From the NCBI RefSeq assembly GCF_015708085.1, contig NZ_JADNYM010000004.1, positions 124,001 through 188,000 of the forward strand: DNA of 64,000 nt, written 5' to 3'. Shown one piece after another: positions 44,049 through 53,666 of this stretch. The stretch comes from Arthrobacter terrae. Lineage in GTDB: Bacteria > Actinomycetota > Actinomycetes > Actinomycetales > Micrococcaceae. Each line of letters begins with the position of its first letter. Position 1 is the first letter of the stretch. The translations under genes and the position numbers were made by a program. The notes beneath the pieces are model-generated. The model did not search any database and was not told where the DNA came from. It saw nothing but the letters and a program-made list of their open reading frames with translations.

Positions 44049-44944
44049 TGGCTATTACCGTTGTTGACCCACGTACGGACGCCAGCGCGGCGGGTTTAGG
44101 TTCCGCACGCGGCCGGATCTGGCGATCACTGCGCGGTAACGCGCTCGGCATGGTGGGCGCAGTGCTGCTGGTTCTGGTGGTGCTGGTGGCCATCTTCGCG
44201 CCGTTGATTGCCCCGTATGGCCCCGCGGAAGTGCACTTTGCCACCCCGTTCCAGAAGCCCGGCACCGTCGGATTCCTGCTGGGCACCGATGATCTGGGCC
44301 GGGACATCTTCTCCCGGATGGTCTTTGGCGTCCGCGCGTCGCTGGAGGTCGGAGCGCTGTGCGTGGTGCTCTCCGTGGTGATCGGGACGCCGCTGGGCCT
44401 GCTGGCGGGCTATTGGAAATGGCTGGATGCGATCATCTCGCGGCTAACCGACGTCACGTTGGCTTTCCCGTTCCTGATCATTGCCGTCGGGCTGGCCGCC
44501 ATCAGCGGTCCGAGCCTGACCAATGCCGCCATCGCACTGGGCATTGCCCACATTCCGACCATGATCCGGGTGGTACGCGGTGAAACGCTGCGGATCAAGG
44601 AGAGCGATTTTGTGCTCGGAGCCATGTCCATGGATGCCTCGGGCCTGCGGATAATTTTCCAGCATGTGCTCCCGAATGCGGCATCGGCGATCATTGTCCA
44701 GGCCACCGTAATTATGCCCGTGGCCGTGATTGGTGAGGCCCTGCTGTCTTTTCTCGGGCTGGGCATCCAGCCGCCCACGCCAAGTTTGGGCATTATGCTC
44801 TCCGACGCGCAGCAGTACATTTTCCGCTCGCCGACGGCCGCGATCTTCCCCGGTATCGGCATCGCGGTGATCTGCCTGGCTTTCAATCTCTTCGGGGACG
44901 CCCTGCGCGACGCCCTGGACCCCACCAATACCAGCCGAAAGTAA
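44048..44944 (+). CDS. Peptide ABC transporter permease, DppC-like
   Basis: 298-aa inner-membrane permease. LGTDDLGRDIFSRMVFGVRASLEVG and the late LSFLGLGIQPPTPSLG are DppC hallmarks; the EAA loop is KESDFVLGAMSMDASGLRIIFQHVLPN. It pairs with the DppB-like protein and is followed after 5 nt by the gamma-glutamyltransferase gene. Confidence 0.95.
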   Translation: MAITVVDPRTDASAAGLGSARGRIWRSLRGNALGMVGAVLLVLVVLVAIFAPLIAPYGPAEVHFATPFQKPGTVGFLLGTDDLGRDIFSRMVFGVRASLEVGALCVVLSVVIGTPLGLLAGYWKWLDAIISRLTDVTLAFPFLIIAVGLAAISGPSLTNAAIALGIAHIPTMIRVVRGETLRIKESDFVLGAMSMDASGLRIIFQHVLPNAASAIIVQATVIMPVAVIGEALLSFLGLGIQPPTPSLGIMLSDAQQYIFRSPTAAIFPGIGIAVICLAFNLFGDALRDALDPTNTSRK

Positions 44945-44949
44945 CCTTA

Positions 44950-46788
44950 ATGACCTTCACAACACCTGATTCCTTCACCACACGTCCCACCCTGCAGGGC
45001 ACCTTCGGCATGAGCGCCTCAACACACTGGCTGGCGACGGCGACTGCGCAGGCTGTGCTGGAGCGCGGCGGGAACGCCTTCGATGCCGCCGCAGCGGGCG
45101 CCTTTGTGCTGCACGTGGTGGAGCCGCACCTGAACGGACCCGGCGGAGACATGACGGCGGTCTTCGCCACGGCGGAGAATCCCGCCGAGCCCACGGTCCT
45201 GATGGGGCAGGGGCCGGCTCCGGCGGCCGCCACGCCGGAGCACTATCTGGCCCAGGGCCTTGACCTGGTCCCCGGCGCCGGTGGTCTCGCTGCCGCGGTG
45301 CCGGGAGCGGTGGAGGGCTGGTTGATGCTGCTGCGGGACCACGGCACCTGGGAACTGGCTGACATCCTGGCCTTCGCCACTGGCTACGCGCGCAATGGAC
45401 ACCCGGCGCTTGCCCGGGTGGGCAGTACCATCGCGTCAGTGGCGGACCTCTTTACCGAGCACTGGCCCACCTCGGCCGCGCTCTGGATGCCGGACGGGCG
45501 CATCCCCGAGGAGGGCGAGATCCTGAAAAATGAGGCCTACGCGCGGGTGCTGGACCGCCTGGTCGCGGCAGGAACGGAAGTGACCACGGCATCGCGCGAG
45601 GCGCGCATCGACGCGGCCCGGACCCAATGGCGGGAGGGTTTCGTGGCCGCAGCAGCGGCCGCCTTCACGCAGATCCCGCACCGGCACTCCTCCGGCACGG
45701 ACCTGGCCGGTGTGATGACGGAAGCAGACTTCGCGGGTTTCACCGCCGGTTACGAGCCCGCCACCGTGCTCGAATTCCGCGGCTACACGATTGCCAAGAC
45801 CGGTCCTTGGGGCCAAGGCCCCGCGCTGCTGCAGACGCTCGCCATTTTGGATGGTTTTCCGGACGAATATCTGGACCCCTCTACGGCGTTGGGCGCCCAC
45901 ACCATCCTGGAGGCACAGAAACTCTCCATCGCGGACCGGGAATCCTATTACGGCGATTCCAACGTGAGCATGGACCGGCTGCTGAGCCCGGAATACGCGG
46001 CCATCCGCCGCTCCCTGATCGGCGAAAAAGCATCCCACGAGTTCCGCCCCGGGTCGCTGCCCGGACAGACCGTTTTCACCCCGCCGCTGCGCGTTGAATA
46101 CCTGCCGCCGGTGCCAGTTGGCACCGCAGGCGCGGCGAACGGCAGCGACACGACCTTTGCCGGCGTTGGCGAACCGACGGTGATGGATACCGGGGAGACC
46201 CGCGGCGACACCTGCCATATCGATGTGGTGGACCGCTGGGGGAATATGATCTCCGCGACCCCCTCCGGCGGCTGGCTGCAGTCTTCCCCGACCATCCCCG
46301 AGCTGGGCTTTGCCCTCGGATCGCGGCTGCAGATGACCTGGCTGGAGGAGGGCTCACCCTCCACGCTCACCCCGGGAAAGCGGCCGCGGACCACCCTGAC
46401 ACCTACCTTGGTGCTCAAGGACGGCCAGCCGGTCGCGGCGTTGGGATCACCGGGCGGCGATCAGCAGGACCAGTGGCAGCTGCTGTACCTGCTGCGGACC
46501 ATCGTCGGGGGTTACACCCCGCAGCAGGCTGTGGACGCCCCCGCCCTGCACACCACCAGCATCCCGGGTTCATTTTTTCCCCGCACCTGGACCCCCGGTG
46601 GAGCCGTGGTGGAGGACAGATTGGGCGAAGACGTCATCGGGGAGCTGGAGCGCCGCGGGCATCTTGTCACCCGGGCCGGCGACTGGGCCCTCGGGCGGCT
46701 CTCTTCCGTTGTCCGGGATCCGCACACGGGCGTACTGAAGGCGTCCGCTAATCCAAGAGGAGCGCAGGGATATGCAGCAGGACGCTGA
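44950..46788 (+). CDS. Gamma-glutamyltransferase family protein
   Basis: 612-aa N-terminal-nucleophile hydrolase of the gamma-glutamyltranspeptidase family. The nucleophile that would appear after self-cleavage is Thr421 in GDTCHIDVVDRWGNMISATPSGGW; ALGSPGGDQQDQWQ is the late substrate loop. No signal peptide is seen, so it acts in the cytoplasm, unlike classical secreted GGT. It lies inside a peptide-importer operon and overlaps the ATPase gene by 17 nt, which suggests breakdown of imported gamma-glutamyl compounds or related amides. Confidence 0.9.
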   Translation: MTFTTPDSFTTRPTLQGTFGMSASTHWLATATAQAVLERGGNAFDAAAAGAFVLHVVEPHLNGPGGDMTAVFATAENPAEPTVLMGQGPAPAAATPEHYLAQGLDLVPGAGGLAAAVPGAVEGWLMLLRDHGTWELADILAFATGYARNGHPALARVGSTIASVADLFTEHWPTSAALWMPDGRIPEEGEILKNEAYARVLDRLVAAGTEVTTASREARIDAARTQWREGFVAAAAAAFTQIPHRHSSGTDLAGVMTEADFAGFTAGYEPATVLEFRGYTIAKTGPWGQGPALLQTLAILDGFPDEYLDPSTALGAHTILEAQKLSIADRESYYGDSNVSMDRLLSPEYAAIRRSLIGEKASHEFRPGSLPGQTVFTPPLRVEYLPPVPVGTAGAANGSDTTFAGVGEPTVMDTGETRGDTCHIDVVDRWGNMISATPSGGWLQSSPTIPELGFALGSRLQMTWLEEGSPSTLTPGKRPRTTLTPTLVLKDGQPVAALGSPGGDQQDQWQLLYLLRTIVGGYTPQQAVDAPALHTTSIPGSFFPRTWTPGGAVVEDRLGEDVIGELERRGHLVTRAGDWALGRLSSVVRDPHTGVLKASANPRGAQGYAAGR

Positions 46789-48496
46789 AACACCACGGGA
46801 CGTCGAAGCCGGGAGCGGCGGAACTACACAGGGCACTGAAAGGACAAACCGGCGGTCAATTCTGCAGGTCAGGAATCTGGAGGTCAGCTTCGGCCCAGCG
46901 TCCTCCCCGGTGCTGCACAACGTCAGCTTTGACCTGCGGGCCGGTGAACGCGTGGCGATCGTGGGGCAGTCCGGCTCCGGCAAATCCACCACCATCGGGG
47001 CCATCCTGCGGTTGCTGCCCGGCAGCGGCCGCATTTCCAAGGGCCAGATCCTTCTCGACGGCGACGATCTGGCTGCGATGTCCGAATCCCGGATGCGGTC
47101 CATCCGGGGCCGGCGGATCGGCTTGGTGCCGCAGGATCCGATGTCCAACCTGAACCCCTCCATGAAGGTCGGTGCGCAGATTGCCGACGCTTTGGCAGCT
47201 AACGGGCTGCGGGGCGGGGCGGACATCAAGCGGCGGACCGTGGAACTGATGTCAGAAGCAGGAATTCCCGATGCGCAACGGCGTTACGGGCAGTATCCGC
47301 ATGAATTTTCCGGTGGGATGCGCCAGCGCGTCCTCATTGCCATCGCGCTCGCGGGCGAGCCGGAACTGTTGATTGCCGATGAGCCGACCTCGGCGCTGGA
47401 CGTCACGGTGCAGCGGCAGATCCTGAACCACCTGCAGACGCTGGTCGACGCACGTGGCACCTCCCTGCTGTTCGTCACGCACGATTTGGGGCTCGCCGCG
47501 GACCGCACCGACCGCATCATCGTGATGTCCGAGGGGCGGATTGTGGAGGTCGGCACGCCGGCGCAGATCCTGCTGGCACCCCAGGAGGAGTACACGCAGC
47601 GTCTGGTCGCCGCGGCACCGTCGGTTGCCGCGACTGCAGCGGCGACCGTGGCGCCCTCGTCGTCCGTTCCGGCCGCGGTACTGAACACCGGCGCGCCCAG
47701 ACAGGTCGCCGTCGAACCGATTCTCTGCGTACGGAACCTGCGCAAGGAGTTCCGGCTGCGGGGCCAGCGAGGCTCCCTGGTGACGGCGGTCGACGACGTC
47801 AGCTTCACCGTAGCGCGCGGCACGACGACGGCGATAGTCGGCGAGTCCGGATCCGGTAAGACCACGGTAGCCAGGATGATTTTGGGGCTGGAGAATCCGA
47901 CCGGCGGCGAGGCCCTGATTGAGGGCAAGAGCATCACCGGCAGCAATGCCAGCGACCGGAGGGGGCTGCGGCGGAGGGTACAGCCGGTTTTCCAGGATCC
48001 ATACGGGTCGCTGGACCCGACGTTCAGCATCGAGCGGCTGATCGACGAGCCGCTGCGCATCTTCAAGGTCGGCGGTAAGCAGAGCCGGCTGCAGCGGGTG
48101 GCGGAACTGCTGGACCAGGTGGCACTGCCGCGGACCGTGGCCCAGCGGCGTCCAAATGAACTCTCCGGCGGACAGCGCCAGCGCGTTGCGATTGCCCGGG
48201 CCTTGGCGCTGGAGCCGGAGCTGATCATCTGTGACGAGGCCGTCTCCGCCCTTGACGTTCTGGTGCAGGACCAGATCCTGTCACTGCTGGCAGATCTGCA
48301 GCAGCGGCTGGGGCTGACCTACCTCTTCATAACCCATGATCTGGCCGTCGTCCGGCAGATTGCCCACAACGTGGTGGTGATGAAATCCGGTAAAGTGATC
48401 GAAAACGGCGATGTGGATCAGGTGTTCCTCGCGCCACAGGACGATTACACGAAAGAGTTACTTGGAGCGATCCCCGGTGCCGCATTCGCCAGTTAG
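46772..48496 (+). CDS. Peptide ABC transporter double ATPase (DppD-DppF fusion)
   Basis: 574-aa protein with two complete ATPase domains. First half: GQSGSGKST, FSGGMRQRVLIAIAL, LIADEPTSALDVT. Second half: GESGSGKTT, LSGGQRQRVAIARAL, LIICDEAVSALDVLV. An Ala-rich linker near residues 285-310 joins them. It powers the importer encoded upstream. The 3' end overlaps the start of the GntR regulator gene by 20 nt. Confidence 0.95.
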   Translation: MQQDAETPRDVEAGSGGTTQGTERTNRRSILQVRNLEVSFGPASSPVLHNVSFDLRAGERVAIVGQSGSGKSTTIGAILRLLPGSGRISKGQILLDGDDLAAMSESRMRSIRGRRIGLVPQDPMSNLNPSMKVGAQIADALAANGLRGGADIKRRTVELMSEAGIPDAQRRYGQYPHEFSGGMRQRVLIAIALAGEPELLIADEPTSALDVTVQRQILNHLQTLVDARGTSLLFVTHDLGLAADRTDRIIVMSEGRIVEVGTPAQILLAPQEEYTQRLVAAAPSVAATAAATVAPSSSVPAAVLNTGAPRQVAVEPILCVRNLRKEFRLRGQRGSLVTAVDDVSFTVARGTTTAIVGESGSGKTTVARMILGLENPTGGEALIEGKSITGSNASDRRGLRRRVQPVFQDPYGSLDPTFSIERLIDEPLRIFKVGGKQSRLQRVAELLDQVALPRTVAQRRPNELSGGQRQRVAIARALALEPELIICDEAVSALDVLVQDQILSLLADLQQRLGLTYLFITHDLAVVRQIAHNVVVMKSGKVIENGDVDQVFLAPQDDYTKELLGAIPGAAFAS

Positions 48497-49166
48497 GGAC
48501 GCGCCCGCACCGAAGCAGCGCGTCCAGGACGAGATCCGCCGGGATATTATTTCCGGCGCGCTCTCGGCCGGAACACGCATCACCGAGGCCTCGCTTGGTG
48601 AAAAATACGGCATCTCCCGGGTGCCGGTCCGCGAGGCCCTGCACGCACTGGAGGCCGAGGGTTTCGTCGAGTCCAAACCATATGCCGGTTCCACCGTCGC
48701 GGCCATTCCGGTGGACGACGCCGACGACCTGTTTGCCGTGCGGGAGGCCCTCGAAGCGGCAACCGCGCGGCGGGCCGCCAAGCAGGCGGCGGCCCAGTTT
48801 TCTGTCGGTGTCCCCGACAGCCACTGGTGGAAAACGCGCAAGGACATCGCGGAGATCCTGGATTCCGGTGACGCCGCCATCGAGGCGGACTCCCTGAACC
48901 TCCTGCCTGAGCTCAACGTCCGTTTTCACCTCGGCGTCGCCGAGTTGAGCGCAAGCGCATCCCTGACCGCGCTGCTGCGCCAGATTGCCGGAAAAATTGA
49001 ATGGCTGTACGCCGCCGATGTCGGTTCCCGCGGCAGGCAGGCCTGGAACGAACACCGTTCCATCATGGCCGCTATCGACGCCGGTGACGTTTCCACCGCG
49101 GAACAGCGGATGGGTGGCCACGTGCACCAGTCCCGGACCGGATACATGGACCGTTTTGCCCCGTAG
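48477..49166 (+). CDS. GntR-family regulator with FCD domain
   Basis: 229-aa regulator: winged helix RVQDEIRRDIISGALSAG with EKYGISRVPVREALHALEAEGFV, then FCD domain (DDLFAVREALEAATARRAA, NEHRSIMAAIDAGD). I start at GTG 48477 with GGAG upstream; TTG 48462 is an alternative. Its start inside the ATPase gene makes it the last gene of the peptide operon, which it probably controls. The FCD part has an insertion-like QFSVGVPDSHWWK stretch. Confidence 0.9.
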   Translation: MPHSPVRDAPAPKQRVQDEIRRDIISGALSAGTRITEASLGEKYGISRVPVREALHALEAEGFVESKPYAGSTVAAIPVDDADDLFAVREALEAATARRAAKQAAAQFSVGVPDSHWWKTRKDIAEILDSGDAAIEADSLNLLPELNVRFHLGVAELSASASLTALLRQIAGKIEWLYAADVGSRGRQAWNEHRSIMAAIDAGDVSTAEQRMGGHVHQSRTGYMDRFAP

Positions 49167-49207
49167 GAAAGTAGCTGTCGCATGACTTTTCTGTCGGCAG
49201 CTATTCA

Positions 49208-49237
49208 TGTACATCTCAAGGTGTACGAATGTACACT
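49208..49237 (+). promoter_or_regulatory. TGTACA operator of the toxin-antitoxin pair
   Basis: TGTACA occurs at 49208-49213 and 49230-49235, with TGTACG at 49222-49227. TGTACA palindromes are the known YefM-YoeB autoregulation sites. TACACT at 49232-49237 could be the -10, which would put the transcript start at or next to ATG 49244. Confidence 0.55.
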
Positions 49238-49243
49238 ATGATT

Positions 49244-49492
49244 ATGTCCAGGGTCAGCGTCGCAGACGCACGTAACCACCTTTCAGACGTGATCGCCCGC
49301 TCGAAGATCGAACCGGTGTTCATCGAGCGCCGCGGTCAGCGCGCCGCGGTGGTTGTCAGTCCCGAGCACTACGAGCGGATGCTCGAAGCGCTCGAAGACG
49401 CCGAAGATGTCGCCGCGTTCGACGAGGCGATGGCAGAGGAGGGCCCCAATATCCCCTGGGCTCAGGTGAAGGCCGATCTGGGCTGGACATGA
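49244..49492 (+). CDS. Phd/YefM-family antitoxin
   Basis: 82-aa antitoxin. VSVADARNHLSDVIARSK followed by EPVFIERRGQRAAVVVSPEHYERMLE is the Phd/YefM DNA-binding fold, and the acidic end (EDVAAFDEAMAEEG) is the toxin-binding tail. ATG at 49244 is chosen because earlier in-frame starts lie in the operator. It overlaps the toxin gene by 4 nt. Confidence 0.92.
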   Translation: MSRVSVADARNHLSDVIARSKIEPVFIERRGQRAAVVVSPEHYERMLEALEDAEDVAAFDEAMAEEGPNIPWAQVKADLGWT

Positions 49493-49746
49493 GCTACCAG
49501 GTCGAGCTGCGTCCTGCCGCAGTTCGCGCGTTGAAACGAATTGACCATCAGGATCGCGACCGCATTCGTGGGGCAATCGCGCTCCTCGGTGAGGAACCGC
49601 GGCCGCCAGGTGCTAAAGCACTTCAGGGGCGTCCCGGTCTCCGGGTTCGCATCGGGGACTACCGCATCATCTACACGGTTGACGACAACATCCTCGTTGT
49701 CGCAGTGATCACACTCGGTCATCGCCGCAGCGTCTACGAACGCTGA
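49489..49746 (+). CDS. RelE/ParE-superfamily toxin
   Basis: 85-aa toxin: YQVELRPAAVRALKRIDHQDRDRIRGAI at the N-terminus, the core LQGRPGLRVRIGDYRIIYTVDD and the final VVAVITLGHRRSVY. The pattern RIGDYRIIY with a late HRRSVY fits RelE-type ribosome-dependent mRNA interferases. It is coupled to the YefM-type antitoxin by a 4-nt overlap and looks intact. Confidence 0.93.
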   Translation: MSYQVELRPAAVRALKRIDHQDRDRIRGAIALLGEEPRPPGAKALQGRPGLRVRIGDYRIIYTVDDNILVVAVITLGHRRSVYER

Positions 49747-49835
49747 CTGCTTCACGCCCACGTTCCATCTGGCCGCCTGATCCGAGCGCGGTTCCACAGG
49801 AGGCGCCCGCCACGTTTTAGGCTGGATGCAAGCGC

Positions 49836-51200
49836 CTAGCCCAGCCGGTCTGCCTTAACCATTTCGTCGTCGTCGGACTTCGGCGCGGCCTTAAGGATCA
49901 GCGCCACCACCCCGGCTGCCACCATCGCCAGCCCCACGACCCACATGCCCGCCTGCTGGGTGCCGGTGATATCCGCCAGCCATCCGGTGACGTATGGCCC
50001 GATGAAGCCGGCGGTATTGCCCACGGAGTTAATCAGGGCCACGCCCGCGGCGGCTGCGGCACCTGAGAGGAACATGGTGGGCAGCGGCCAGAACGTGGGA
50101 AGCGCCGCGCAGATGCCCATGGTGCAGACGGTGATGGCGATCATCGCTGCGACCGGGGAGCTCAGGTAGAGGGCGATCGGGATGGCGATGCCGCCAACAA
50201 TCGTCGGAAGGGCCACATGCCAGACGCGCTCGCCGGTCTTGTCGCCGTGTTTGGCCCAGAAGTACATGGAGAAGCAGCCGAATACGTACGGGATGGCCAC
50301 GATGAAGCCCTGCTGCAGCACGGAGAAGTCGGTGTGGAATTCCTTTTTGAACCCGGCGATGATGGTGGGCAGGAAGAATCCGATGGCGTAGAGGCCGTAG
50401 ACAATGCCGAAGTAGACAAAGGCAAGGGCCCAGATCCGACCCTGCGTCAGAGCTTGCTTCAGCGTCACGTGGTAGCGCTGAGCGGTCTGCGCCTCTTCGG
50501 CCTCCATCTCGCGGCTCAGCCAGACCCGTTCGTCCTCGTCAAGCCATTTTGCGTCGGCCGGCCGGTCGGTCAGGTAGAACCAGCAGATAATGCCCACGAT
50601 GATGGCCGGGAGACCCTCAACCAGGAACATGAAGCGCCAGCCGTCCAGGCCGCCGAACACCTGGTGGCCGGAAGTGATCAGCCAGGCCGACAGTGGGGAT
50701 CCGATGGCGGAGGAGAGCGGCACAGCCAGCATGAACAGTGCGACAGCGCGCGCGCGTTCGCGTTTGGGAAACCAGAATGTCAGGTACAAAATAATGCCGG
50801 GGAAGAAGCCGGCCTCCGCCACGCCGAGCAGGAAACGGAGCACGTACATGGTGCCGGCGTTGGGCACCCAGGTCATGATGGTGGCGATGATGCCCCAGCT
50901 GACCATGATCCTGGCTATCCACCGCCGGGCGCCGAATTTGTGCAGGGCCAGGTTGCTGGGCACCTCCAGCAGCAGGTAGCCGACGAAAAACAGTCCGGAT
51001 GCTAGCCCAAAGGTGCTGGCGGTGAACCCAAGGGCCGCGTTCATCCCGTGGGGAGCTGCGAAAGCGATATTGGTCCGGTCCAGATAGTTGATGAAGTAGA
51101 GCAAGCCGAGGAACGGCGAAAGCCGCCAGGCGACCTTGCGCATTACGCGTTTACGCATGGTTACGTCTGCGGCCGGTGCCGGATGAGAATTAATCGTCAT
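49836..51200 (-). CDS. MFS transporter, phthalate-permease (ACS) type
   Basis: 454-aa inner-membrane transporter with about 12 segments. YFINYLDRTNIAFAAPHGMNAALGF and LEVPSNLALHKFGARRWIARIMVSWG are characteristic of the ACS family (tartrate, phthalate and sugar-acid importers). It is followed after 170 bp by an SDR dehydrogenase on the same strand read in the same direction, so the two may serve one hydroxy-acid pathway. Confidence 0.92.
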   Translation of the reverse strand: MTINSHPAPAADVTMRKRVMRKVAWRLSPFLGLLYFINYLDRTNIAFAAPHGMNAALGFTASTFGLASGLFFVGYLLLEVPSNLALHKFGARRWIARIMVSWGIIATIMTWVPNAGTMYVLRFLLGVAEAGFFPGIILYLTFWFPKRERARAVALFMLAVPLSSAIGSPLSAWLITSGHQVFGGLDGWRFMFLVEGLPAIIVGIICWFYLTDRPADAKWLDEDERVWLSREMEAEEAQTAQRYHVTLKQALTQGRIWALAFVYFGIVYGLYAIGFFLPTIIAGFKKEFHTDFSVLQQGFIVAIPYVFGCFSMYFWAKHGDKTGERVWHVALPTIVGGIAIPIALYLSSPVAAMIAITVCTMGICAALPTFWPLPTMFLSGAAAAAGVALINSVGNTAGFIGPYVTGWLADITGTQQAGMWVVGLAMVAAGVVALILKAAPKSDDDEMVKADRLG

Positions 51201-51370
51201 GAAGGCTCCTCATTGAACTGATACATCGGCGTGCGATGCACTGGTGGTGTTCGGTGTTGCCTCTTGTCTACTCCCGGTACGCCGCCTGGTCCAGCTTCGG
51301 CACGCGGTTAGCCTGAAATTATGGCCAGAAACGATGCGGTCGGCTTTCGCTGGCCGTTTGTCGCTGGCCG

Positions 51371-52156
51371 TTAAACCTTGGGCTCGAAGCGGCCGTCATT
51401 GGCCATCCAACCGCCGTCGACCAGCATTGAGGAACCGGTTACGAACGAGCTCGCGTCACAGGCGAGGAAGACGATGGCGCCGGCGAGCTCGTGCGGCTGG
51501 CCCCAGCGTTTGAGCGGGCTTTTCTGTTCATAAGCGCTCCACCACTGCGGATCGTCCTTGATTTGCCGGGTTAGCGGGGTTTCGAAGGCACCGGGCAGCA
51601 GCGCATTCACCCGGACACCAGCGGTGCCCAGCTCGGTGGCCATAGTTTTGGTCAGCTGGACGACGCCGGCCTTGGCCGCAGCATAAATGCCTTGGCCAGG
51701 TTCCACCACCAGCGCACGGAAACTGGCGAAGGTGATGATGGAACCCTTGCCACGCCCGGCCATGGTAGCCCCGAAGGCCCGCATCAGCCGGTAGGTGCCC
51801 TTGAGATTGACGTCGATGACTTTGTCGAAGTCCTCATCGGTGGTGTTGAGCAGACGCTTGCGGGCATTATAACCGGGCGTAATCACCAGGACCTCGGCGT
51901 CGGAGTGTTCCGCGGCAGCTGCGGTGACGGCGTCGGTACTTGTCACATCCAGCTCGCAGGCCTGCCCTGTGCCGCCGGCCGCAGTAATCTGCCGGACCGT
52001 TTCCTCGGCCGCGGCCATATTGAAATCGCCTACCACCACATGTGCGCCGAATTCGGCAAGAGCCAGAGCTCCGGCCTGGCCCAAACCGCTCCCGCCACCC
52101 ACCACGACGGCCTTGCGCTCACTGAGGTCAAAAAGTGCCTTTACGGATTGTGCCAT
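51371..52156 (-). CDS. Short-chain dehydrogenase/reductase
   Basis: 261-aa NAD(P)-dependent SDR. The cofactor site is GGGSGLGQAG; the catalytic Ser is in TFASFRAL and Tyr-x-x-x-Lys in YAAAKAG. The ATG at 52156 has GAGGAGA upstream; a longer frame starting 52285 would overlap the divergent oxidase gene. It probably oxidises a secondary alcohol of the acid brought in by the neighbouring transporter. Confidence 0.92.
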   Translation of the reverse strand: MAQSVKALFDLSERKAVVVGGGSGLGQAGALALAEFGAHVVVGDFNMAAAEETVRQITAAGGTGQACELDVTSTDAVTAAAAEHSDAEVLVITPGYNARKRLLNTTDEDFDKVIDVNLKGTYRLMRAFGATMAGRGKGSIITFASFRALVVEPGQGIYAAAKAGVVQLTKTMATELGTAGVRVNALLPGAFETPLTRQIKDDPQWWSAYEQKSPLKRWGQPHELAGAIVFLACDASSFVTGSSMLVDGGWMANDGRFEPKV

Positions 52157-52253
52157 GACGGTCTCCTCGCGCTGTCCGGTGTTGGTCAGGCGAGTATAGC
52201 CCCGTCGTAGAACACGCGTCGCCGTGCGGGCGTTGCATGGTAGCGTGCGGAGA

Positions 52254-53636
52254 ATGAGCACTGAACTCCTGGCGCGACTGCGCAAAGTCGTCTCGGCGGA
52301 TCGTCTTCTAACCGATCCACAAGCGCTGGCTGCCTATAGCCATGACGACGCCGAATGGGCCGACTTTGTGCCGCCGCTGGCTGTAGTGCGTGCGGCCTCT
52401 ACGGAAGAGGTCGCCGCGGTAGTCCTGATCGCAGCTTCCACCGGCGTACGGATTGTTCCCCGCGGAGCCGGAACCGGGCTTTCCGGCGGGGCCAATGCGG
52501 TAGCGGACTCGGTAGTGCTCACCCTGGAGCTGATGACAGAGATCCTGGAAATCAACCCCGACGAGCGCTACGTCCGCGTGCAGGCCGGTATCCTCAACGA
52601 TTCGCTCCGCCGGGCCGTCGCCGTGCAGGGCCTCTGGTACCCGCCCGATCCTGCCAGCTACAAAATTTCCACCATCGGCGGCAATATCGCCACCAATGCC
52701 GGCGGGTTGTGCTGCGTAAAGTACGGGGTGACCCGGGATTACGTCCTGGGGCTGAAAGTGGTGCTGGCCGACGGTGCGGTGGTGGACCTTGGCCGGCGCA
52801 CAGCCAAGGGCGTCGCCGGCTACGATCTGACGGCCCTCCTGGTCGGTTCGGAGGGGACATTGGGCATCGTCACTGAGGCCACGCTGAAGCTGCTGCCGTT
52901 GGCAGGCCGGGAAAACCGGGCTGTCGCGGGCTACTTCGCTGACTTAGTCGACGCCGGAAATGCCGTGGCGGCGGTCAGCAGGGCAGGGATCATTCCCGCC
53001 GCGCTGGAACTGGTGGACCGAACGTGTCTGCAGGCCGTGGACGATTGGCAGCAGCTCGGCTTATCCCAGGAGGGCGGCGTACTGCTGCTGGCATCGGTGG
53101 ATGAACCGGGGACCAGGGGAGAGGAATTGACCGAGGAGCTGCATGCGATCTTCACCGCAGCGGGTGCAACCAAGGCAGAACGGTCGCTCAGCGCCGAGCA
53201 TGCCGAGGAATTGTTTCTGGCCCGACGGCTCGCCTACCCGGCGCTGGAGCGGCTGGGCCCTGTCCTGACCGAGGACGTCTGCGTGCCGCGGACCGCTGTG
53301 CCGGAAATGCTCCGGCGGATCGAGGACACTGCGCGGCGGTTCAATACCAAGATCGCCAACATTGCCCATGCCGGCGATGGCAACCTGCACCCGCTGATCA
53401 TTGCCCCCGTAGATGACGACGGCGCCAAGTCGCGCGCGAAGGACGCGTTCGATCAGATTGTGGCGGACGCACTGGAACTGGGCGGTACCACGACGGGCGA
53501 ACATGGTGTTGGACTGTTGAAGCTGCCGGGAATGCTGGCGGAGTTCTCTCCGCGGGTGATCGCTCTGCACCGCAGCGTTAAAGCTGCGCTGGATCCGCAG
53601 GGAGTCCTTAACCCGGGCAAGGCGTTCCCCGCCTGA
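52254..53636 (+). CDS. FAD-linked oxidase, GlcD/D-lactate dehydrogenase-like
   Basis: 460-aa flavoprotein of the FAD_binding_4 / GlcD family that oxidises D-2-hydroxy acids (glycolate, D-lactate, 2-hydroxyglutarate). VPRGAGTGLSGGANAV and GGNIATNAGGLCCVKYG bind the FAD pyrophosphate, and NIAHAGDGNLHPLI is the C-terminal metal/substrate motif. ATG 52254 follows GCGGAGA. The reading frame is complete for the catalytic subunit; no GlcE/GlcF partners are adjacent. Confidence 0.93.
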   Translation: MSTELLARLRKVVSADRLLTDPQALAAYSHDDAEWADFVPPLAVVRAASTEEVAAVVLIAASTGVRIVPRGAGTGLSGGANAVADSVVLTLELMTEILEINPDERYVRVQAGILNDSLRRAVAVQGLWYPPDPASYKISTIGGNIATNAGGLCCVKYGVTRDYVLGLKVVLADGAVVDLGRRTAKGVAGYDLTALLVGSEGTLGIVTEATLKLLPLAGRENRAVAGYFADLVDAGNAVAAVSRAGIIPAALELVDRTCLQAVDDWQQLGLSQEGGVLLLASVDEPGTRGEELTEELHAIFTAAGATKAERSLSAEHAEELFLARRLAYPALERLGPVLTEDVCVPRTAVPEMLRRIEDTARRFNTKIANIAHAGDGNLHPLIIAPVDDDGAKSRAKDAFDQIVADALELGGTTTGEHGVGLLKLPGMLAEFSPRVIALHRSVKAALDPQGVLNPGKAFPA

Positions 53637-53666
53637 TAGCCGCAGGGGACAATCCGATTGACGCGG

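Noticed and set aside
51338-51372. Short tandem TCGCTGGCCGTT duplication after the SDR gene
   Set aside because: Only two units without inverted symmetry; no regulatory meaning can be argued.
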